DNA of 64,000 bases, taken from positions 12,356,001 through 12,420,000 of the forward strand of contig JANVAS020000231.1 in the NCBI GenBank assembly GCA_027563935.2, read 5' to 3'. The position numbers were made by a program, and so were the translations under genes. Source of the DNA: Costus lasius. Its lineage: Eukaryota > Streptophyta > Magnoliopsida > Zingiberales > Costaceae. This document shows, piece after piece, positions 1 through 10,836 of the stretch. Numbering within the stretch: position 1 is the stretch's first letter; each line of letters begins with the position of its first letter. Under the pieces are notes generated by a model, which was not told the DNA's origin, ran no database searches, and saw only the letters and a list, made by a program, of their open reading frames with translations.

Positions 1-3000
1 CCACAGAGATCAAAATCGAATTTAAGATGAATATTAGGAGTAAGATAATGTTGAAGATTATAAGATTAAAACTGAAATCTGAGATCAAAATGAAAATGAA
101 GATAATTATCAAGAGTAAGATCAATGTTATAATTAAGAATGAGAATGTGATAAATGACAATTAAAGCTTATAATCGAGTTCAAAATTTTCATCATGATTA
201 GATTAATATCAATATCAATAACAATATTAAGATTGAAGACCAAGATTACAAACAAGATCAAAATCGAGTTTAAAATTAAGAAAAGAAGATAAAGATGAAT
301 ATCATAAGATTAAGTTTGAAAACAAGATTAAAATCATGATCAACATCATGATCGTGGACAAAATCAATATTAAATGAATATTGCAAAATGATAAACATCA
401 AATATGGATCATAATCAAGATCAACATCCTCATCATTAAAATATCAAGATAAATATAAATATTAATATCAAAGATTGGAAATCAAAATTACCACAGAGAT
501 CAAAATCGAGTTTAAGATGAATATTAGGAGTAAGATAAAGTTGAAGATTATAAAATTAAAACTGAAATCTGAGATCAAAATGAAAATGAAGATAATTATC
601 AAGAATAAGATCAATGTTATAATTAAGAATGAGAATATGATAAATGACAATTAAAGCTTATAATCGAGTTCAAAATTTTCATCATGATTAGATTAATATC
701 AATATCAATAACAATATTAAGATTGAAGACCAAGATTACAAACAAGATCAAAATCGAGTTTAAGATTAAGAAAAGAAGATAAAGATGAATATCATAAGAT
801 TAAGTTTGAAAACAAGATTAAAATCATGATCAACATCATGATCGTGGACAAAATCAATATTAAATGAATATTGCAAAATGATAAACATCAAATATGGATC
901 ATAATCAAGATCAACATCCTCATCATTAAAATATCAAGATAAATATAAATATTAATATCAAAGATTTGAAATCAATATTACCACAGAGATCAAAATCAAA
1001 TTTAAGATGAATATTAGGAGTAAGATAAAGTTGAAGATTATAAGATTAAAACTGAAATCTGAGATCAAAATGAAAATGAAGATAATTATCAAGAATAAGA
1101 TCAATGTTATAATTAAGAATGAGAATATGATAAATGACAATTAAAGCTTATAATCGAGTTCAAAATTTTCATCATAATTAGATTAATATCAATATCAATA
1201 ACAATATTAAGATTAAAGACCAAGATTACAAACAAGATCAAAATCGAGTTTAAGATTAAGAAAAGAAGATAAAGATGAATATCATAAGATTAAGTTTGAA
1301 AACAAGATTAAAATCATGATCGTGGACAAAATCAATATTAAATGAATATTGCAAAATGATAAACATCAAATATGGATCATAATCAAGATCAACATCCTCA
1401 TCATTAAAATATCAAGATAAATATAAATATTAATATCAAAGATTGGAAATCAATATTACCACAGAGATCAAAATCGAATTTAAGATGAATATTAGGAGTA
1501 AGATAAAGTTGAATATTATAAGATTAAAACTGAAATCTGAGATCAAAATGAAAATGAAAATAATTATCAAGAATAAGATCAATGTTATAATTAAGAATGA
1601 GAATATGATAAATGACAATTAAAGCTTATAATCGAGTTCAAAATTTTCATCATGATTAGATTAATATCAATATCAATAACAATATTAAGATTGAAGACTA
1701 AGATTACAAACAAGATCAAAATCGAGTTTAAGATTAAGAAAAGAAGATAAAGATGAATATCATAAGATTAAGTTTGAAAACAAGATTAAAATCATGATCA
1801 ACATCATGATCGTGGACAAAATCAATATTAAATGAATATTGCAAAATGATAAACATCAAATATGGATCATAATCAAGATCAACATCCTCATCATTAAAAT
1901 ATCAAGATAAATAAAAATATTAATATCAAAGATTGGAAATCAATATTACCACAGAGATCAAAATCGAATTTAAGATGAATATTAGGAGTAAGATAGAGTT
2001 GAAGATTATAAGATTAAAACTGAAATCTGAGATCAAAATGAAAATGAAGATAATTATCAAGAATAAGATCAATGTTATAATTAAGAATGAGAATATGATA
2101 AATGAAAATTAAAGCTTATAATCGAGTTCAAAATTTTCATCATGATTAGATTAATATCAATATCAATAACAATATTAAGATTGAAGACCAAGATTACAAA
2201 CAAGATCAAAATCGAGTTTTAGATTAAGAAAAGAAGATAAAGATGAATATCATAAGATTAAGTTTGAAAACAAGATTAAAATCATGATCAACATCATGAT
2301 CGTGGACAAAATCAATATTAAATTAATATTACAAAATGATAACCATCAAATATGGATCATAATCAAGATCAACATCCTCATCATTAAAATATCAAGATAA
2401 ATATAAATATTAATATCAAAGATTGGAAATCAATATTACCATAGAGATCAAAATCGAATTTAAGATGAATATTAGGAGTAAGATAAAGTAGAAGATTATA
2501 AGATTAAAACTCAAATCTGAGATCAAAATGAAAATGAAGATAATTATCAAGAAAAAGATCAATGTTATAATTAAGAATGAGAATATGATTAATGACAATT
2601 AAAGCATATAATCAGGTTCAAAATTTTCATCATGATTTGATTAATATCAATATCAATAACAATATTAAGATTGAAGACCAAGATTACAAACAAGATCAAA
2701 ATCGAGTTTAAGATTAAGAAAAGAAGATAAAGATGAATAGCATAAGATTAAGTTTGAAAACATGATTAAAATCATGATCAACATCATGATCGTGGACAAA
2801 ATCAATATTAAATGAATATTGCAAAATGATAAACATCAAATATGGATCATAATCAAGATCAACATCCTCATCATTAAAATATCAATATAAATATAAATAT
2901 TAATATCAAAGATTGCAAATCAATATTACCACAGAGATCAAAATCGAATTTAAGATGAATATTAGGAGTAAGATAAAGTTGAAGATTATAAGATTAAAAC

Positions 3001-3425
3001 TGAAATCTGAGATCAAAATGAAAATGAAGATAATTATCAAGAAAAAGATCAATGTTATAATTAAGAATGAGAATATGATTAATGACAATTAAAGCTTATA
3101 ATCGAGTTCAAAATTTTCATCATGATTTGATTAATATCAATATCAATAACAATATTAAGATTGAAGACCAAGATTACAAACAAGATCAAAATCGATTTTA
3201 AGATTAAGAAAAGAAGATAAAGATGAATATCATAAGATTAAGTTTGAAAACATGATAAAAATCATGATCAACATCATGATCGTGGACAAAATCAATATTA
3301 AATGAATATTGCAAAATGATAAACATCAAATATGGATCATAATCAAGATCAACATCCTCATCATTAAAATATCAAGATAAATATAAATATTAATATCAAA
3401 GATTGGAAATCAATATTACCACAGA
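1..3425 (+). repeat. Satellite array, left block (about 490-bp monomer)
   Basis: Head-to-tail copies of an AT-rich monomer. Equivalent positions recur at 468, 958, 1436, 1926, 2416, 2906 and 3396, giving 490-bp steps except for one 478-bp unit (958-1435). The + strand is A-rich: in 481-540 I count 29 A, 14 T, 11 G and 6 C. Each monomer carries recurring short words built on GATCAA and AAGAT. No gene is present. The last monomer is cut after 30 bp by the gypsy insertion and resumes at 14371. I do not recognise the satellite family. Confidence 0.97.
3421..3425 (+). repeat. Target-site duplication acaga, left copy (gypsy)
   Basis: The five bases acaga immediately precede the LTR terminus TGTAACG and recur at 14371-14375 immediately after the 3' LTR. 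Removing the element and one copy restores an ordinary satellite monomer. A 5-bp duplication is the usual size for LTR retrotransposon integration. Confidence 0.95.
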
Positions 3426-5408
3426 TGTAACGCCCTTGATTTTCTGAATTATGATTTAAGGTTAGAAATTCTGTTTCTGTATTTTATCTGTTAAAATTTT
3501 GGGATTTTTGCCTAAATGTAGGAATTTTTCCTACAGGGCAAAAATAATTATTTTGGTTGGGGATTTGAACCCTCGACCTTGAGTCTTTGTTCCTGGAATT
3601 CTTCCACCGTGATGGCACATATTTCTGATATTATTGGAGTGGCGCGTGGTGGTTAAGCCCAGGTAAGCCCATAAAACCGATTGTCACTTAAGTTAATTGG
3701 GCTATTGGATCTTGGATCCGTTTGGGGTGGAAAAAAAAAAAAGGGGAAATTCGTGAGAGCTCCTCTCCCTCACGATTTTTGGTTTGTTTCTTGCCCTAGC
3801 CGCCTGTGTTGTCGCCCCTCACTGTGCTTGGCGCCTCCTGCAAAATTTCTGACGCTGGTGGTGGCAGACTGGTGGTGGACGAACTTTCTGGAGACCCCTG
3901 ATCCCCTGTTTTGGCGTTTTCTCTGTGGGCGATTTTTCTGGTGAGTAATTCGATCCTAAGGAGTCTAATCCGAATTAAAATTCGTTATTTGCCATGATTA
4001 TTCGTATGGGGTTGAATTCAAATAATTATAGGGTTTTAAAATCCTGTTCTGCTGAAATCTGCATTCGTTAATCTGACCTTTGTGTACTATAACCCCAATA
4101 TCTCATGGTCTATAGATCCAAATCGCACGAAATAAATTTTGTATGAAACTAGATACATTTGGCTTTAATTTGAATCTGATATCGACCATATCCGAGCTGT
4201 ATTCGTATTTCAATCTGTATTGCAATCTAGCTGTACAAAATCAGTTTTCTGGAAATCTGGATTTCGACCTTTATGTGTTCGAACCATCATATCTCCCTAG
4301 GTATAGCTCGAAATCTTGTCAAATCAGTTTTATTAGACCGTAGGCTCGAAGAGCTTTATTTTGACTCCCATAACGCCTATTTTCGATTAGTTATTGGATC
4401 TGAAATAAATGTCGCAAGTCTGATATATGAATCTGTTTTCTTGAAATCTGAAATTCTGACCTTCCTATGTTCGAACCCTTATATCTTCCTGTCTAAAATT
4501 CGAAATCTTGTGAAACCAGTTTTATTGGAAACTAGATTCAGAGAGCTTCATTTTGAATACAATATTGACTAGCTTTGGTTCGAAATTGGACTAAAAATAT
4601 ATTTTGCAAACGGACAATATAAATCTGCTATGTTTTGGTTAGATGAATATTCCTTTGTGAGAAAAATTTACATTGTATGGTTTAACCTCTTAAATTGTGG
4701 TCTGTAGTTCTTCTAAAATTTATTTGTTTGATGAGAAATTTTAGAGAAAACAAAATTGGGGATTTAACTAAGAACTTAGGAATTTTTGAAAATCATGGTT
4801 CGAGCCAATTTTGGGGCTTTTGTCAATTTTCTTCACAAACGTGTAATTAAAATTATCTGTAGTGGGGGACTGAAATTAATTACATGAAATTTGTACGTTT
4901 TGTTAAGGTTCTGAAAGTGGCGCCCCTTACAGTAATTTTATAGCTCACGGTTTTAGGAATTTTGAGGAGATTATTTCATGAATAATTTCTGTTCTGTATT
5001 TAAATGTTTGTTATATGAATAATTTCTGTTCTGTATTTAATTGTTTGTTATGTGGATATTTCCTATTCTGTTTATATGTTGTGAAGTTTCTGAAAACCTT
5101 GAATGTGTTAAAACATTTGTGAGAACATAGAATGGTTTGACATGAATTAAGGTTAGTTGTAAGGAATTCACTCATATAATTTCTGTTCTGTGTTTAAGGA
5201 CTGGATATTGGGGTGTGTCATTTTCTAGTTTGTTAGACTTTGGGCATAATGTAAGAATTAAGTAGTGGTTGATCCTACTTCTCTGTTTCAGTATAATCTG
5301 TTCTGTAAAATTATGCCCTAGTGTAGCACTCTTCCGTGTCCTTACCCTCCTTCTGTGGCGCCGTAATGGTGCTGATAGTCTACTACGACCCTTGAGACAC
5401 TATTTCTG

Positions 5409-5788
5409 TTCTGGGTATTGGAGGCCAGAGTGCCACGTCCTAACAAGACGGGGGCCACCCACTGATACCTCCTCTACCATTCAGTTCTGGGTTTTGGAGG
5501 CCAGAGTGCCACGTCCTAACAAGACGGGGGCCACCCACTGATACCTCCTCTACCATTCAGTTCTGGGTTTTGGAGGCCAGAGTGCCACGTCCTAACAAGA
5601 CGGGGGCCACCCACTGATACCTCCTCTACCATTCAGTTCTGGGTTTTGGAGGCCAGAGTGCCACGTCCTAACAAGACGGGGGCCACCCACTGATACCTCC
5701 TCTACCATTCTGTTCTGGGTATTGGAGACCAGAGTGCCACGTCCTGACAAGACGGGGGCCACCCACTGATATCTCCTCTACCATTCTG
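5409..5788 (+). repeat. 76-bp tandem repeat, five copies, inside the 5' LTR
   Basis: The phrase gaggccagagtgccacg recurs at 5421, 5497, 5573 and 5649, and as gagacc at 5725, an exact 76-bp period. The middle units are almost identical and the last is more diverged (gagacc, cctgac, atatctcc). It is much more GC-rich than the surrounding LTR. The same array is at 12820-13199 in the 3' LTR with the same copy number. Confidence 0.96.
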
Positions 5789-6581
5789 TTTCTGATATGC
5801 ATGCATTGTCTCGTCCTCGGCAGAGGTGGGGTCAGACCTTCTGTGGTCATCAGGCCTTCTGTGGCCTTTCTGTTTCCGATGTAGACTATCCGTTTGGACT
5901 CTGAAAATTCTGATTTTCTGTCTGTCAGTTCTGATTTCTGTAGTTCTGTTTCGATCTGTATTTAGATGTATTAGGCGGTGTGGTTAGTTGGTATGGGTTG
6001 GTATATTCATATCCTACCTGTTTGATGCCTATTGTTACAAGTATCTGTATTTGATTGTGTTTGTTTCTGATATGAGCATGCATGTTAAGTTGATTTATCT
6101 TATCTGTTAAATAAAAAGAATTTCAACTTAAGTATGATATTTTTGATGTGTACTATGGATGACTTTTAGTGTCTTTTACTCACTGAGCTTTTTAGCTCAC
6201 CTCCGTTGTTTAAATGTTTTCAGGTGAGACATCAAGACAGTAATTGCTACAGCTAATATGACGCTAATGTTTGATGTCATTTCTAAGAATAGTCTTCTAA
6301 AGATTTATCAGGCCTGCGTGCCTAATTTATTATGACCTATATGATATGTTTTATCTCCTGAGGGCTTATGCCTGTTTTCAGGATATTATATTATAGTTGT
6401 TTCGTTTAAATTATTGGATACAAGTCTTGGATTCTTTTATTGAATTGATTCTTATTTTGAAATGTCCGATTTGAGATGTGTAACCGAATTTGTGTTGTTT
6501 ATTTTAGTATCTGAATAATCAGTTCTGTATATTTCTGAAATTCCACATATGTGTAGTGTGGACGTTTGTTGTTGTTACAAG

Positions 6582-6725
6582 ATATGTGTGTCTGTGCAGC
6601 AGTAGTTTAGAATACTTGCTGCCGGATTTTTTTTCTGGATTTCCGGATTTCTATTTCCTAGTAATCGATCCTATTCAGTTCTGTGCGGTTTTCTGTTCCG
6701 TAGTAATGTCCTTCGATGCCGCTTT
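6582..6725 (+). repeat. Single copy of the 144-bp LTR segment duplicated in the 3' LTR
   Basis: This segment, from atatgtgtgtctgtgcag to gatgccgcttt, occurs once here but twice in tandem at 13993-14280 in the 3' LTR. It accounts for the full 144-bp length difference between the LTRs (3390 versus 3534 bp). Confidence 0.93.
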
Positions 6726-6817
6726 CTTCTTGTGTTTTAATGGAAGAGTAAAAAATTTTCGAAACCCCGTATTTTACTTGTATGCGTGTGGGGTGTGTTT
6801 CTGAGGGACGTTACAGA

Positions 6818-6828
6818 TGGTATCAGAG
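6818..6828 (+). other. Primer-binding site, initiator tRNA-Met type (gypsy)
   Basis: tggtatcagag lies two bases after the 5' LTR end at 6815. It matches the known TGGTATCAGAGC complement of the 3' end of plant initiator tRNA-Met, where minus-strand DNA synthesis is primed. The next base departs from the full match (g in place of c). About 130 bp of leader follow before the presumed gag start. Confidence 0.9.
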
Positions 6829-6961
6829 GAATTTTACTAGCAATTAGAAACTCCGGGGAAGGAAAACTCTGTTTGTGTATTGCTAGAAACCAAGTTAGGA
6901 TCTGATTTGTGATTGAACATTGGTTGTTATTCTACCGTGTTATGTGATGCAGGTAAAAAAA

Positions 6962-7135
6962 ATGGTGCGACCAAGAGCTAGCAGTAGCAACGGTGATCAA
7001 CAGTCTGATCTGAGGCAGGCCATGGAGGCTATGACTGCTATGATGCAACAACAGAACGCATTCATCCAGCAGCAAACTCAGATGATGCAGCAGCAGCAGG
7101 CGCAACACATGGAGGTTCAGCAACAGTTATTGTAG
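6962..7135 (+). pseudogene. gag: gag, N-terminal fragment ended by in-frame TAG (gypsy)
   Basis: The reading frame is open from 6920, but the likely start is ATG at 6962 (MVRPRASSSN), as N-terminal MVRP-like starts followed by a Gln-rich stretch are usual in this clade. About 57 codons follow, rich in Gln and Met (runs of QQQ), ending at TAG 7133-7135. The same frame continues open past the stop as 7136-9283, so this is a nonsense break in one long gag-pol frame, not a separate gene. Whether the TAG is read through at any level cannot be told. Gag would form the capsid-like particle in which reverse transcription takes place. Confidence 0.82.
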
Positions 7136-9283
7136 CGGCTGACGCAGACACCGTCTCAGACACAGTCACAACCGGCTGGTTCTCCTCTGGGTGATGGCGC
7201 GCATCAACGATATGCTCGGTTGGTTCGAGAGTTTCAGCACCTGAACCCGACTGCATTTTATGGTAGTCCGGGGCCCAGAGCGGCCGAGGATTGGCTTTTG
7301 ACACTGGAAAAGATTTTCCAGGTTTTGCGCTGTGATGATGTAGACAAGCTATGTTTGTCTGTCTTCATGTTGCGTGGAGATGCCGAAGACTGGTGGAAGG
7401 GAGTCGTCAGACTGGCGGCAACTGAATCCGGAGTTGTTGATTGGCAGTACTTCATGATGAAGTTCAATGTCAAGTTTTTACCCTCTAGCTTATCTGAGGA
7501 GCGCGAGGTGGACTTTATTCATCTTGAGCAGGGTGACAAGACGGTGGATCAGTATGAGGCCGTATCTACAGATATAACATATCCTGACTGTTTGATTAAG
7601 GTTGAAGGATATTATTTACCTATTGATTTGATTAGTCTTCCTATGAAAGACTATGACATCATTCTGGGCATGGATTGGCTGTCTGCCTATCATGCTACTT
7701 TAGATTGTTTTGAAAAGTTAATTATTCTGCATCTAAGTGATGGACAGCAATTGGTTATCCAAGGCCGGATTTCAGAACAGGAGCCTTTGGTGATATCTCA
7801 TCTGCAGGCCAGGAAGCTTTTAGCCCAGGGCTGCAAGGGGTATCTGGCGCATGTCAAGGTGCAGACTGAGCCTGATTTGGATCTGGCTAAAATTCCTGTG
7901 GTAAGAGAGTTTACTGACGTCTTCTCTGATGATTTATCTGGGTTACCACCCAGCAGAGAAGTTGAGTTTGGTATCGAGTTGTTGCCAGGCACGGCACCGA
8001 TATCTAAAGCTCCTTACAGGATGGCAACTTCAGAACTGACAGAGCTGAAAAAGCAACTGGAAGAATTATTAGAGAAGGGGTATATTCGACCCAGTGTTTC
8101 TCCATGGGGAGCACCTGTGTTATTTGTGAAGAAGAAGGATGGTACTTTGCGCATGTGCATCGATTACCGTCAACTCAATCAAGTGACTGTTAGGAATAAG
8201 TACCCATTACCCCGTATTGATGATCTCTTTGATCAGTTGCAGGGTGCTACTGTATTCTCTAAAATTGACCTGAGGTCTGGCTATCATCAGTTGAGAGTTC
8301 AGGAGGAGGATGTACCTAAAACTGCATTCAGGACCAGGTATGGGCACTATGAGTTTCTTGTTATGCCTTTTGGACTGACAAATGCCCCTGCAGTGTTTAT
8401 GGATCTGATGAACAGAGTATTTCATGAACTTCTGGACAAATGTGTGGTCGTCTTCATTGATGATATTCTGATCTACTCCAAGAATGCGCAAGACCACTCT
8501 CAGGATTTGCGCAAGGTGCTGGAGATTCTGCGGCTGAAGCGGCTATATGCTAAGGCCAGCAAATGTGAGTTCTGGCTAGATCAGATTGGTTTTCTGGGAC
8601 ACATTATTTCTAGCCAGGGTGTGTCTGTGGATCCAGTGAAGGTGGAGGCCATTCTTCACTGGGGAAGACCAACTACAGCGACTGAGGTCAGAAGTTTTCT
8701 GGGCTTAGCTGGATACTACCGCCGTTTTGTGGAAGGTTTTTCCAAGCTGGCAGGTCCTCTGACTAAGCTAACTAGAAAGAATCTGAAGTTTGAGTGGTCT
8801 GATGATTGTGAGTCTAGTTTTCAGGAACTGAAAAAGAGACTGACCAGTGCTCCTATCCTCATCATTCCCTGTGATGGAGAGAAGTTCATTGTTTACACTG
8901 ATGCCTCTGGTAAGGGTCTGGGTGCTGTACTGATGCAGCAAGGAAAAGTAGTCGCTTATGCTTCAAGGCAACTCAAAGATTACGAAGTAAACTACCCCAC
9001 TCATGATCTGGAGTTGGCAGCTGTAGTTTTTGCCTTGAAAATCTGGAGGCACTATCTGTTTGGACAGACATTTGAATTGTTTACAGATCACCAGAGTTTG
9101 AAGTATATCTTCACTCAGAAAGAGCTGAATATGAGACAGAGGCGATGGCTTGAATTGATAAAGGATTATGACTTCACCATCCAATATCAGTCTGGTAAAG
9201 CCAATGTGGTGGCTGATGCTCTTAGTTGGTATCCTGTGACTCAGATAGCTGCATTGCGAGTCCAGGAGTGGCGACTATTGTAG
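7136..9283 (+). pseudogene. pol: gag-pol middle: Gag domain, protease remnant, reverse transcriptase, RNase H (gypsy)
   Basis: Open in the same frame as the upstream gag fragment; the first ATG is at 7220 (687 codons from there). Order seen: a Retrotrans_gag-type domain (7220 to about 7558, with GDAEDWW and KFLPSS), then an abrupt join at about 7558-7565 to the C-terminal part of an aspartic protease ([11 protein letters not shown], about 7650). The Gag CCHC knuckle and the protease D-S/T-G motif are absent, so an in-frame deletion is inferred. Reverse transcriptase follows, with [14 protein letters not shown], the [12 protein letters not shown] block and the catalytic FIDD (Asp codons at 8459 and 8462). 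RNase H follows with YTDAS (Asp codon at 8900) and [10 protein letters not shown]. The frame ends at TAG 9281-9283 shortly after RNase H and continues beyond it. RT copies the element RNA and RNase H removes the RNA strand. Confidence 0.92.
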
Positions 9284-10807
9284 GAGTTCAGTGACATGCA
9301 TCTGAGTGTGACTCCGGGTGAGAGAGGCGGTCTTCTGGCTTCTCTCAGGGTTCAGTCAGACTTACTGCAGAGACTGAGATCAGGGCAGCAGTCAGATCAG
9401 GATATTCTACGGTGGAAAGAGAGGTCTGAGCAAGACTGGGATGAGAATTTCAGTATGTCGGATGATGGTCTCCTCAGATTTCGTGGAAGGGTCTGTGTCC
9501 CTGAGGACCCTGAGTTGAGAAATGAAATTCTTAAGGAAAGTCATTGCACTAAGTATACCGTTCATCCTGGTAGTACCAAGATGTATCAGGATCTGAAAAA
9601 GACTTTCTGGTGGCACGGTATGAAGAAGGATGTGCATTTGTTTGTGTCCAGATGTTTGATTTGCCAAACCGTGAAGGCTGAGCATCAGAGGCCGGGCGGT
9701 TTGATGCAGTCTCTCCCTATTCCTCAGTGGAAGTGGGAGCATATCAGTATGGACTTTGTGTGTGGACTGCCCAATACCAGAAGGAATCATGATGCCGTAT
9801 GGGTGATTGTGGACAGACTCACGAAGTCAGCTCACTTCTTACCGATCAAAATGACTTACAGTTTGGATCGGTTAGCAAAACTGTACATCGATGAGATTGT
9901 CAGATTACATGGAGTTCCCTTGGACATTGTCTCTGATCGTGATCCTCGATTTCTATCCAAGTTTTGGAAGAAATTACAGGAAGATTTGGGAACTAATCTG
10001 AGTTTCAGCACTGCATATCATCCTCAATCTGATGGTCCGACAGAGAGAACTATTCAGACACTTGAGGATCTTTTGAGATCTTATGTGATTGACTGGTCTG
10101 TTGAGTGGGATCTGGACTTATCACTGATAGAGTTCACCTACAACAATAGCTTCCACTCTAGCATACAGATGGCTCCGTATGAGGCCCTATATGGGAGGAA
10201 ATGCAGAACACCTATATGCTGGGAGGAAACTGGGGACAGAACAGTGCTAAAGTCTGATGCTGTTCAGGAAGCCACTGAGAAGATCAGAGAAATTCAGAAA
10301 AAGATGAAGATTGCTCAGGATAGACAGAAGAGTTATGCTGATGTGAGGCGGCGTCCTCTTGAGTTTTTGGTGGGAGAGCATGTTTTCCTAAAGGTCTCAC
10401 CTATGAAAGGGGTGATGAGATTTGGAAAGAGGGGAAAATTGAGTCCCAGGTACATTGGTCCCTTTGATATCATTGAGAGGATTGGACCTGTGGCATACCG
10501 ACTTGCTCTGCCCCCATCACTGGAACACCTCCATAATGTGTTCCATGTTTCTGCACTCAGAAAATATTGTTCTGATCCTTCTCATGTTCTGGAGTTGGAA
10601 CCTCTCCAGCTTGAAGAGAACATGACTTTTGTGGTGAAACCTCTCAGAATTGAAGATAGAAAAGAGAAAGTGCTGAGGAATAAGGTTATTCCACTTGTGA
10701 AAGTCATCTGGGGAAATCAGTCTGTTGAAGAAGCCTCTTGGGAGGTTGAAGCAGAGATGAGAAAGGAGCATCCTCACCTGTTCAGTGACGGGCTTGGTCA
10801 GCTTTAG
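9284..10807 (+). pseudogene. int: Integrase with C-terminal chromodomain-like tail (gypsy pol 3' part)
   Basis: Same frame as the upstream segment, with an ATG available at 9296 (503 codons to TAG at 10805). Residues numbered from 9296: HHCC zinc finger H83, H90, C120, C123 (CLICQ); catalytic core D153 (SMDFVCG), D214 (VSDRDPRF) and E250 (PTERTIQ), the classic D-D-35-E spacing, all present. A C-terminal domain with GKLSPRYIGPF and HNVFHVSALRKY follows. The last 50 or so residues (from about 443: NKVIPLVKVIW, EEASWEVE, PHLF) fit the group II chromodomain of Tekay-type chromoviruses. The protein itself looks intact; the break is only the stop that separates it from RT-RNase H. It would join element cDNA to chromosomal DNA, and the tail is expected to recognise heterochromatin. 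Confidence 0.9.
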
Positions 10808-10823
10808 AGGACTAAAGCTCTAT

Positions 10824-10836
10824 AAGGGGGGGAGGA
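10824..10836 (+). other. Polypurine tract (gypsy)
   Basis: aaggggggga followed by gga directly precedes the 3' LTR at 10837 and lies 16 bp after the end of pol. Polypurine tracts at this position resist RNase H and prime plus-strand DNA synthesis. Confidence 0.9.

Larger units (their letters stand above)
3426..6815 (+). repeat. 5' LTR of the gypsy element (3390 bp)
   Basis: Starts TGTAACGCCC and ends GGGACGTTACA, so the termini form an inverted repeat TGTAACG/CGTTACA. It recurs at 10837-14370 with a constant offset of 7411 bp until the 144-bp duplication near the 3' end of the other copy. The only substitution I noticed before that point is T at 4160 against C at 11571. The LTR holds a 12-base A run near 3731 and a 76-bp tandem array. 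Short ORFs in it have no recognisable product. As an LTR it should contain the promoter, but I cannot place the TATA box or start site with confidence. Confidence 0.95.

Noticed and set aside
468..650. A minus-strand 60-codon hydrophobic ORF (Ile/Phe/Leu-rich) repeated in nearly every satellite monomer
   Set aside because: It starts at TTG, not ATG. Its composition is what low-complexity AT-rich DNA gives on the T-rich strand. It is lost through single changes in some monomers (1926, 19737) and its variants are mostly non-synonymous. There is no sign of selection on a protein.
1..3425. Possibility that the 490-bp repeat is ribosomal intergenic spacer or telomeric DNA
   Set aside because: No rRNA gene segment, Pol I-like promoter or TTTAGGG tract appears anywhere in the array.
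3681..6804. Small ORFs in the gypsy LTRs (for example 3681-3944, 4273-4572, 5269-5541, 6556-6804 and their copies in the 3' LTR)
   Set aside because: They are unrelated to known proteins as far as I can tell, some span the 76-bp array, and they lie in LTR sequence that is normally non-coding. They recur only because the LTR is duplicated.
9281..9296. Reading gypsy RT-RNase H and integrase as two separate genes
   Set aside because: They are in the same frame with only a TAG and four codons between the stop and the next ATG; pol of this clade is a single polyprotein, so one interrupted gene is simpler.
7258..10777. Minus-strand ORFs within gypsy and copia gag-pol
   Set aside because: They are shadows of the coding strand with no recognisable domains.
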